DNA of 64,000 nt from Ilyonectria destructans. Its lineage: Eukaryota > Ascomycota > Sordariomycetes > Hypocreales > Nectriaceae. Below the pieces are notes generated by a model. The model saw nothing but the letters and a program-made list of their open reading frames with translations. It was not told where the DNA came from and did not search any database. Location: NCBI GenBank assembly GCA_020740775.1, contig JAHEWK010000002.1, positions 2,666,001 to 2,730,000 on the forward strand, read 5' to 3'. Below are positions 54,226 to 64,000 of this stretch, in pieces; position 1 is the stretch's first letter, and every line of letters begins with the position of its first letter. The translations under genes and the position numbers were made by a program.

Positions 54226-54289
54226 TTCAGTGTACGTCTCTCGCACTACACGGATGGTCCAGTGCAGGCCTCTCGGACCACACTGATGG
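54226..54289 (+). repeat. Two-unit 32-bp minisatellite
   Basis: Units 54226-54257 and 54258-54289 match at roughly 25 of 32 positions (both YCAGTG...TCTCG...CACxxATGG); a partial third unit follows (TTCAGTTTAAC). CTATTAGTG and CACTAATAG (54179-54210) form a nearby inverted repeat, and TAATAG-type motifs recur at 54572-54592. Confidence 0.65.
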
Positions 54290-54369
54290 TTCAGTTTAAC
54301 TCGCCCAGACTGACCAATAGTCCAGTGCGAGGGTCGCAGGTTGGAATGAGCATAGAAATGAGGCAAGGA

Positions 54370-55962
54370 TCACGATCATCGTGAACAAGTTCACGATGAG
54401 AGTGAACGGCCACAACTAGCATCAGGCAGCAGCCTGCTGCCTGTGATATCGGCAGATTGAACATAGGTATAAGAGACCGACCTTCGTCGCTCTCTTAGGT
54501 AGAAGAAGTAGCTCAATTCAATGTCTTCTGGCCACATCCTATGTTGCACCCCTTAACTCGTGAGACGCAGACTAATAGTCTCACTATTAGTGCGCCCCAA
54601 GACTGGAAGTGCCTCGGGCATCGTCTTTCCACTTTTGTAGCCCTCCCGAGTGACACAACGCGTCGAGCGCGTGTAGCGAAATTTCCAGGACGGTGCTAAG
54701 ATATATTAGCGGGTACAGTTGCTGCACTGCGATGAATTATTATATCCTAAGTATTGCGCAACTGAAACCATCGTTCTAGTAAGACCCCAGAATTATATAT
54801 ATATGTATACTTTGGAATGGGCTATCTCGCTGATTTTTATAAATAATATTTACAACCTGGGAGACGATAAAGTGCATATTATATAAGTGGCGAATCCCAA
54901 GTCGTAGAGTTAAGAGATACCAGCCCTGCCATTTCAGATAGATGGGGCGCCAGGTAGCCTCTATCCGGCGCGTATAGGGTATACCTGCCGCATTATCCTA
55001 TTGAGCGAAATAGCTGAGATGCTAATAATTATGCTGGTCTCTCCGTGAGAATGGCACTCATTCTCATTAAGAATATAGCTATTATCTTTCTGGGAGCTCT
55101 CGCCTTATATCAATTCCACCACGCTCTAAGATATATTGCCAAGTTGTTATTTGCGGTCGAGAAAGTACATAACACTAAACCTTAGCCACATCTTCTTGGT
55201 AGATTACATCCCAACCCAAGGCGCAGATTAAGGCAAATCCAGTCCGCTCGAAAGCTATTTATCTCTTAATTATTTTCGTCTACTCTCCCTTTCCACGCCG
55301 TATCGTTTTTATTGAAGACGGAAGTCCACTGGAGGCAGCCAGGGAGGTACGAGGAGCGACAGGCCGCAAGTGGGGCTATTATATTCGTACTAATTCAGCC
55401 GAAGGCTGACTCTACATTCATCCATCTTAAGTTTTCCCAATAATGAGGGTTTGGTGCAGACAGGGATTAATAAGTTTCCCGGGCTCTGATTGGTTTAGAT
55501 TTTGTATAGACGGCCACAAAACGAGGAGTAACTGGATGACGGCTTATAAAAAGTGGGCCTAGCTTGCCAGCTAGCAGTCTCCCTAGCTTATTTACTCGGA
55601 ATTTCGCTTAGCATAGAAACTTCATTCACGTAACGTATCTTTACGTCTTGCGTTATTGAGTAATACATCCGAAGTCTACTCCTCAAGGGCTTCAAGATGA
55701 CTTAATGTCCATTGTCTGTGCCCGCTGGACCTGAAGCCCAAGAAAGAGGTCAAAATTGAGGACCCCGGAACTGGACCCATCCAGGTGGGTCTGAAATAGG
55801 ATCTATGACTCACTTTATCGCTGGTTCAAGGGCCTTAAATCAGGGTTCGACCTGGACTCGAACTGTGCCTCTTCAGTTTTATATTGGTATATATAATCTT
55901 ATCACAGTCGTGCAGAACATATCCCCCTTTTCTATCCTTAACCACAATCTTATACTGACAAG
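54370..55962. other. Gene-poor interval
   Basis: Composition is mixed, with ACTAATAGTCTCACTATTAGT near 54570 as a palindrome-like spot and a moderately AT-rich middle. No coding frame, RNA gene or intact element was recognised. Confidence 0.4.
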
Positions 55963-56163
55963 ATGGCCTCTGAGAGCTTAGATCGCAAAACTGCGAATGC
56001 GCGGTTCGATAACGCATGGAATCACCTTCGTGATGAATTTCTACCTATATCAGAGATTAAATCTAAAGATTTGCGCGTATTTGCAGTATTGAGACAGGAC
56101 ATGGAAACGGCTTACGTGTATGGTGACTGGGACTGTAACGGTTATGCTAGACCGCTGTACTAG
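55963..56163 (+). CDS. Short ORF, 66 residues, possible truncated gene
   Basis: ATG in a good context (CAAGATGGCC), MASESLDRKTANARFDNAWN and onward, ending DCNGYARPLY. It is preceded by a pyrimidine/A-rich leader and followed within 170 bp by a RIPped LTR-like sequence. No domain, signal peptide or splice partner is visible. It may be a real small protein, the first exon of a gene broken by the retroelement, or chance. Confidence 0.3.
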   Translation: MASESLDRKTANARFDNAWNHLRDEFLPISEIKSKDLRVFAVLRQDMETAYVYGDWDCNGYARPLY

Positions 56164-56329
56164 GGGGCAAAAGATTGGTTAATAATCGCTGTGGTGGCAA
56201 TCATCTGGGCACATTACTGCACTATAGGGCCTCTTGCTGTTCGGTGAATTAAGCCGTAATAGGGACGATTACTATACAATACTAAAAAGGCTTTAATATA
56301 ACCTTATAACCTTGCCTATATTTCTTAAC

Positions 56330-59300
56330 TGTAATAGTTAGGTCTATCCTAGGGGTATAGGGTAGGTCTGAGGCGTAAGGTGTATAATCTAGTAGATTAG
56401 AATGTTATAGTAAGTAATATAGATTACAGTCTGGTAATAGTAGAATAGTAGATTTAATATAACTAAGTATATTAATAGTTAGTAAGACTATCTCTATAAA
56501 AGTACTAAATAAATATACTTATATATTAGGTAGTAATTTATAGATTATATAAGGTATTAAATTGTAGCAATTTATAGATTGTAATAATTTAGAATTATAG
56601 CAATTTATAGATTGTAATAATTTAGAATTATAGATATAATCTTTAGTATAATATTCTATATATAGTTAGATAGAAAAAGTAGGTATATTAAGGTTCTACT
56701 AGTTATAACTGTTTAATTCTTATAAGAGTTAACTTTACTAGAGTAATACTCCTCCCTCTATATTTACTATTATAATTTATTCTTCTAATTACTCTTTTTA
56801 TTTATCTATATACCTTCTCTTTTTATTAATAAGTCTCCTTATACTTACTATATTATTTCTAAAATAGCTATTCTTATTAAAGTCTAAGTAGTATTATCTA
56901 TTTTTAATATTTAAATTTAAAAGGAATTCCCCTTCTTTAATAATAAATTCTAAAGAATAAAGAGTAGAATATTACTCTATTTCTATTATTTAATATAGAA
57001 ATACTATAATTTCTTCTATATTTATACTTATAGTTCTCTATTATTCTACTATACTATTTATAAGATATTTAACTAGAAATATAGTATAGTAAGTCTTATC
57101 TATTATTTATTCTCTATTTATTATATAATCTAACTTTCTTTTAAATTTTAGTAGAATTAATAGATACTATCTAATAGTATTAGAACTATCTCTATTAGTA
57201 GGCTTACTGTAATTAGAATAATTATTAAGACTCCCTCTTTAAATTTAGATATTAGTATATTATATAGACTGTAAAAACCTCTTCTGCTGCTTAATACTAT
57301 CTTTTTAAATTTATTAAAAATCTAGTAGGTACTTATAGTATAGATATTAATTTTATTATTTTTTTCTACTAGAAGAACTTATATATAGTTCAGTTAGTTA
57401 AGCTTTAAACTAACTATTAAGTAAATCTACTTACTTCTTATTTATCTTTAGCTTATTAACTTATAGTATAATTTAAATTATTATTTAATATATCTATTAA
57501 GGAGTTATATAAATATTCTAATTTTATTATTTCTTTTTACTATTAAGAATCTATCTATATTTATACCCTCTAGATATTATTCTGCTATTTAATACTTACT
57601 GAGTATATAAAAATAGAGAATATTACTTAAAAAGAATTTCTAGTTTTTTTTTCTAATAAATTTTCTTTAGCTATTAAGATTACTATTTTTAAGTATAAAA
57701 AGAATAATCTATTTAAGCTCTTTATTATTTTTACTAATACTCCTTCTATTTATTATAGTATAATTAGAGAATTCTCTATTAATTCTATCTCTATATACTT
57801 ATTATATAAATATTATACTTTTTATAATTCTTTTTCTAATAAGAAGATTAATTCTCTTCTAAAGGATAATTTTAAAAAGAAGGCTTAACTTTACTAAAAG
57901 GTAAAAAAAGTTATTACTATTTAGATATAATATTTAAAAAATTTAATTTAATACTATCTTAAGAAGGAGTAAAATAAGCTTAATAATACTATTAGTATTA
58001 ATATAGCTGCTAGAATTCTTATTATTTAATAAGAGTAAGTAATACTAAAAAGAATAAGCTTAAGAAGATTACTTATTAAGTAGTAAATATAAAGCTCTTT
58101 TAGATATAAAATTAAAAGAAGGAATTTAAAAATAAAAATAAAAATAAAAATATTAAGAGTTTAATAGTTTAAATATTATAGATAAATAAGAAGATTATCT
58201 ATAAAAAAAGCTATATATAAGATAGCTACTTATTATACTAAATTTAAATAAAATTTTACCTCTTATTATAGTACTTACTATTTCTATAAGAAGTAAGTTT
58301 ATTTATTTTAATATTCTTTTTATTTATAGATAATTATTCTCCTTTTTTTAGAGTTTTAATATTATATTATCTTAAGTAGGCTAAATTTAAGTAATTAGTT
58401 TAGCTTAATATAGTAATTTATTTAAATTTATATATTAAATATATATCTATTAAGTAACTTCTAAATTATCTATTATTTTACTTTTTATAATATTATTTCT
58501 TTTACTTAAGATATTTCTATATTAACTTAAAGATATTAATTAGATATTTTAATAATTTCTAAATATTATATTCTACTAGCTATTCTATTTATTTTATAAG
58601 ATAGAAGGTATTATTTTTAATTTTTTTATCTACTATAACTTTTTTAACTTTCTATTTTTCTTCTTTTTTTTCTAGCTTTAATAAGTTTATTATCTATCTA
58701 TTTATTATTTATTAAACTTCTAATTATAGCTTTAAAAGAATTACTAAAAAGATATTATATATCTATTAGTATTATTTAAGCAGATAGATTTAATAGATTT
58801 ATTTTCTAATTTATTTAGCTACTGCTATTTTAATAAATTTAAATCTTAATTTATAATATTTAAATTAGAAACTTCCAGTTAATAAGCCTACTATTTATTC
58901 TACTTTATATTTCTATTCTTAATATTATTTATTATAATATTTTACTTAAGATTTTATAGCTTATTATTAGACTTTCTATACCTCAGTATATATCTATTAG
59001 ATATTAGCAATCTACTTAATAACTTTTTATACTGTAATTTTAAAGTAGTTTAAAATATACTCTATAATTTTAAAGTAGTATCTATATAAAGCCTCTATAG
59101 ATAATACTCTAATAGTACTATATCTGCTATTATTATAAATAAAGATTACTTCTAGTAGTTATATAGTCTATTTTATTAATATTCCTACTATATAAATCTA
59201 AAGGTATCTTTTTAATATCTAATTTATTCTTTTTACTTAGCTATCAGTCTGTAGATAGTATATAGTAGATAGTTAATATTTAGTTATATATTATAGTATT

Positions 59301-62300
59301 AATTCTATTTAGAATTTACTAATAAAGAGCTTATCTCTATTACTAATAATTTCTTTTAATATTCTATATTAATATTTAATATATTTATAGATTAAAATTA
59401 CTAATTAGATAGCTATTAGAATTCTCTTATATAGTAAGAAATTATAAATTTTATTATATAGCAGATTATTATAAGAATTATATTATATTTCTTACTATCT
59501 ACTTAATACTATTTAATAAGCTAATAATAAAATCTATATTAATTTTTTAAAAGGGGTATATTAATAATAGTAGGAACTGTAATTTTCTATAAAATTAATA
59601 CCTTAAGGTATATACCCTTAAGTATTATTAGTATTAAAAGATATACTCTACTATATTCTTTTCTATTTAACTTTAATAGAATTTTCTACTAATAAACTTA
59701 AGGGCTTTTATATTTCTATATAGTTAGCTCTTAAGTTATTATAATATCTATATAGAATCTCTCTTTTTAGTATTTTTTATATAGAAATTATAAATTTATT
59801 CTTAAAAAAGAGAGTACTCTATAGATTATAATAATATCCTTCTAACTTTCTAGCTATTTTCTATATTTTCTTTAATTATTATTAATAGAATTTATCTTTA
59901 GTCTGTAATCTTTAGACTAATTCTTCTAACTTTATAAAGAGTTATAAGAGAAATATTATTTTACTTTTTATTAGTTTTTTTATAATTAAATATAGAATAT
60001 ATTATTCTAAATTAATAACTTCAGCTTTAAATAAATTCTTCTAACTTCTAAAAGTAATTAGCTTTTACTAAATATTCTCTATATTATTTTTAACTATATA
60101 TTAAGCTTTAATACTTCTAGTAGCTATAGAGATTAATATCTTCTATATTTAATCTTCTTTAGTAGTATTCTACTTTTAGTTATAAAATAAAAATTTCTAC
60201 TATTCTATTAATAAAATAATAAAGCCTATTAGATTTATTCTTATAATTTAAATATATACTTTAATAATATTTCTATATTCTTTTAATTTACTAATAATTT
60301 ATTAGATATTTAGTAGTAATTTATTAATTAGTTAGAATTTTATAGCTAAAATAAAAAGTATATTATTATATTATACTTTTCTTTCTATATAGTCTAATTA
60401 GTATAATAGCCTATTAGTAGAATTTAACTTTTCTAATTAATATTTAATATTAAAGTTAAAAAGAGTTTATTTATAGATCTATTTAGCTAGCCTCTCTTAA
60501 AGGTCTCTAGCTGGTATTTTTACTACTTCTTTTAATATCTTATAATTTATTAAAAGAAGAAACTTATTTAAGAATTCTAAAAAATAGTAGCTTTAATATT
60601 TTATACTTTTAATTTCTACTAGTAGTTTTTATTAGCTAATATTTTATTATTATTCTATTAGTTCTAGCTTATAGAATTAATATAGAATTAATCTCTATTA
60701 GTTACTATTTAATTAAATTAAAATATTTATAACTACTTTAAAAGATATATCTATTTTTACTCTAAAGTATAGCTTAAAGTTTTAATATTATAAAATAATT
60801 ATTAAGCAGAAAGTAGATTTTAACTCTTAGAATATCTCTTTCTGCCTTTTTCTCTAATAGAATATCCTTTAGTTTTTTTTTAATCTTTAGTAGTTTAATA
60901 AGAAGTATTATAATTATAGAATATTAAGAAATAAACTTGTAGTAGAAATTATAAAAGCTCTAGAAAATTTATATATCTTTAATACTATTTAATATTAGCT
61001 ATTTAGTAACTATATATATTTTATTTTATTCTGTTTTTAATTCTTCTTAAGTAATTATATACTCTAAGAATTTAACCTCTTATTAATAGAAGTTATATTT
61101 TAACAGTTTAATATAAAATTAAAATTCTTATAGTCTTCTTAAAATCTCTTTAATAATCCAAATATATTCTTTTTTTATCTAAAAGTATATAATAATATTA
61201 TTTAGATATATAATATAATAGATATCTAATAGTTTAATAAGTATATAGTAAATATATACCTAAAAGATAGCTAGTATATTAATTAATCTAAAAGGTATTA
61301 TAATATACTTAAAGTAACTATATTATATATAGAAGGCTATTTTCTAATAATCTTTTTTTTTAATTTAAATTCTATAATAAATATCTTAAATATTCAGTTT
61401 AATAAATTACTTTACTTCTATAAATTAATTTAGTAGCTTTCTAATTAGCAGTAAAAAGTAGTAATTCTTAATTATTATTAAATTAAAACTCTAATAATCT
61501 ATATAGATTTAAATCTCTCTATTTTTCTTAGAGATAAATAGAATTAATACTTTTATACTACTTATAGAGTACTTAATATAACTACTTATTATATTTTCTA
61601 TAAGATATTTATAAATAATAGCTATTACTTTTTATTAATTAGATATATTTAGCTTAATAGTAGTTTTCTTTATTTATAATTTAATTAAATATTCTACTTT
61701 TTTTTAAAAGTAATAATATTTTTACTACTTTCTTACTAAAGGTTTTTTTATTTAAATTTAAGCTTTAAAGAAAGAATTTCTATCTTTTTATTTTATTTTT
61801 TACCTAAAGTAGCTATTAGCTTTTTATTAAATAAGAGAATTATATAAATATATATTATAAAAGCCTTCTTATTATTCTCTATTAAATCTCTTATAAAAAA
61901 ACTCTAAATTCTATATAAATATCTTTTTATAGAATTATAAGTAGGTTTAAATATTAATAATAATCTCTTTATTTTTTATTATTTAAAAGAAAAATAATAA
62001 ATTACTAGCCTCTTCTAGATATATTACCTTAATAAATAGTGAGTAAATTTTCTATAGAAACTCTCTATAATTTATTAAAAAGAATATTAACTAATATATT
62101 AATAGAGATAGTATAATTACTCTATTAAAGCTCTTTAAGCTTAAAGCTTTTTATTTTTTAGTAGCCTTTAGATTTAATTTCTATATTAATTTTTAGCTAA
62201 TTAGATATATCTATATATAAGTATCTATATCTATTTTAATTCTTTTTTATTAAATACTTAACTTATAAATATCTATTCTTAAATATTTTAATTAATAGAT

Positions 62301-63394
62301 ATTAATCTTATTTTTAATATAGGCTTTTTTATTTTAAATATTTTATCTACTTATTTTCTAAAAAGTCTAATTTTTTAACTCTAGCTGCTATAAATTAAAT
62401 TACTACCTATAGATTAAAAGATTTTATTTTTCGATTAAATTCTAAATATTGGATATTAATATATTCTATTTATTAATAGTTATAATATTTAATTTTATTA
62501 GAGTTACTTTTTATAGTCTATTTATTAGATATTTAATAATTAATCTCTTTAGAGTAATCTTATTAATATCTATACTCTTTATCTAAGGTATATTAATAGT
62601 TTTTACCTTCTAAAGAGTAATCTCTATTTTTAAATAATTTATAAGAAGAATCTACTTTTAGAGTTTTTAATTTTCTCTTTTAAAAACTTTTTTTTTAATT
62701 TTATAGTAAATTAATATTATTAAAATATTACTATAGATAATAAGCTTTTTAAGCTAATTTCTAAGTTTAAAAAATATCTATTTTTATTTTATAGATTTTC
62801 TTTTTTACTTAAAATTAGAATTTAAAGTAATATTAATAGATTAAAATTAGATTATTCTTAGTATATAATATACTTAAAGCTATATAAATTACTCTTTAGA
62901 TATTAAAGTAATCTATTAGAAATTAATTAGTAAATTATTATAGCTTTATTAAGCTATTTTAAAGCTTAATCTCTTTCTAATAAAAGTTAATATACTATTT
63001 CTATAGAAAAACTATAAAGTTTTTCTACTTTAAATTTATTAAGCTTTTAGTATATACTTACTATTAAATTTATAGAAATATATATAGTTTTATATTTAAC
63101 TAATTAATCTTTTAGTAGTTTTTTATTATAATTCTTATATTATTTATCTTTTATATAGTATAGATTTAATTATCTATTTTTATATTTATAGCTTCTTCTT
63201 AAAGAGTTATATAAATATATTGTAGTAGCTTTTTATATTCTTTTAAAAGTTTTATTTCTAATATTTTAACTATTTATTTAATTAGATATATTTAAAAAGC
63301 TTAATCTTTTTATCTTTTAGCCTTATAGTATTTATCTATAGCAGTCTATTATATTATTATAGCTAAAAGTAAAATCTAAATAAAAGTAGAATTA
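56330..63394. mobile_element. About 7 kb of RIP-degraded retroelement-like DNA
   Basis: It starts with TGTAATAGTTAGG, similar in plan to the LTR family of this window. Internal short repeats follow (TAGCAATTTATAGATTGTAATAATTTAGAATTA, twice near 56574-56635). Onward, almost all C residues precede T and almost all G residues follow A; CA, TG, CG and GC steps are rare. Stops are dense in all frames, so no gag or pol can be read, and the opposite LTR is not recognisable. The length is right for an LTR retrotransposon body. The class is inferred from length and the LTR-like left end only. Confidence 0.55.
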
Positions 63395-63529
63395 TATAAG
63401 AGTTGGGGCGGTATGCCTAACCTTATAAAAGACCCTCCAGCCGTTAGGCCAAAAAGATCAATTAATTTAAGTAAGCTGTGTTACTCAATCGTGCCGCATA
63501 TCTATTGATAAGGGTAGCTGCTAGCTAGC
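63395..63529 (+). mobile_element. Partial third copy of the 190-bp TRIM-like LTR
   Basis: TATAAGAGTTGGGGCGGTAT through AAGGGTAGCTGCTAGCTAGC matches about the first 135 bp of the 190-bp repeats at 42683 and 43206, but with far fewer RIP changes (GCGGTATGCC, CCGTTAGGCC retained). It ends abruptly at the edge of the GC-balanced DNA. Confidence 0.72.
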
Positions 63530-63972
63530 CACAGAGCAGCAATATAGATCTCAGACCCAAGAATCTTCTCCCTCAATATATCGCATTATATCGCTATCTA
63601 ATTAGGCGCCCGGGCAATATAACCGGCATCCTATCATCAGCTTACTCCCTAAAAACAAGAGGGGCTGTTGTAGCAGGCCTAGGCCCCAAAAGCTGCAGCA
63701 AAAACTTAATTGGTGATACTAGTGGGTGTCAAGGAGGGGCCTTAGCCTCCGTTGAGATGCAGCCATATAGCCAAGATGAGGGAATATTCTCTTCGAAGAC
63801 TTGAGGGAGAATCTGAGGCCTCCCACGCAGAACGTCAAGGCAGCCTCTGTCTATATTTATAAATGCTGCAAAGCTCTCTGCTTCGCTTCACTTAGACCTC
63901 ACTTTTCTGACAATAACACAAAAGCATCCATACTCTGACCCTGACCCCAAAGACCCTACCCAGCAAGCAATC
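63530..63972. promoter_or_regulatory. Promoter and leader of the gene at the right edge
   Basis: GC-balanced DNA after the RIPped block. TATTTATAAA at 63854-63863 is a likely TATA box, followed by a C/T- and A/C-rich leader ending at CAAGCAATCATG. Confidence 0.45.
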
Positions 63973-64000
63973 ATGTCCTTCCATCTCTGCGCCGAGAACA
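63973..64000 (+). CDS. Start of a gene cut by the window edge
   Basis: ATG at 63973 gives MSFHLCAEN before the window ends. Support comes from the upstream TATA-like box, the leader composition and the good start context. The product is unknown. Confidence 0.5.

Noticed and set aside
1..64000. CRISPR array or prokaryotic defence system
   Set aside because: Spliceosomal introns, RIP and fungal gene families show a eukaryotic genome; the tandem repeats are microsatellites or LTRs, not spacer arrays.

Overview
The window comes from the nuclear genome of a filamentous ascomycete (Pezizomycotina, probably a Sordariomycete; that placement is inference). Genes carry 47-88 bp GT-AG introns with CTRAY-type branch sites. 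HET, NACHT, F-box and Zn-finger families are present, and GC-balanced gene islands alternate with AT-rich blocks that show strong repeat-induced point mutation (RIP). I rebuilt exon structures by eye. For every spliced model listed, the exon lengths add up to an open frame.

Layout. 1-5.8 kb: the end of a single-pass membrane protein, a broken secreted aspartic protease and an intact small secreted cysteine-rich protein. 5.8-14.4 kb: a seven-exon N-acetyl-glutamyl-phosphate reductase without its usual kinase half, a HET-protein relic, a secreted lactonase-type beta-propeller and a two-finger C2H2 (Adr1-like) transcription factor. 15.4-27.1 kb: a compact metabolic cluster of three short-chain dehydrogenases, a Baeyer-Villiger-type flavin monooxygenase, two polytopic membrane proteins, an unknown protein and a DUF3237 protein. 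Five intergenic regions of this cluster carry groups of TGGGGT/ACCCCA sites, mostly TTGGGGT. That sequence matches what an Adr1-type finger pair would be expected to bind, and such a factor is encoded next door. This putative self-contained regulon is the best candidate for an undescribed system.

29-35.7 kb: an incompatibility/NLR-like island with an intact HET protein, a decayed DUF7708-NACHT gene, a SPRY relic, and an intact gene fusing a fungal STAND-type N-terminal domain to a G-alpha-like domain that lacks the GTP-binding signatures. 36-47.5 kb: an AT-rich, RIP-degraded block around an F-box gene. It holds two solo LTRs with perfect 5-bp target-site duplications, a heavily RIPped third LTR copy, a 713-bp miniature LTR element (TRIM-like) with a TAGTT duplication, and a RIP-killed pogo/Fot1 transposase. 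48-54.2 kb: a trypsin-like protease/PH-domain fusion gene, divergent from a membrane-anchored hypothetical gene, then a further polytopic membrane protein. 56.3-63.4 kb: about 7 kb of extreme RIP with no readable gene. The last 28 bases begin a new gene.
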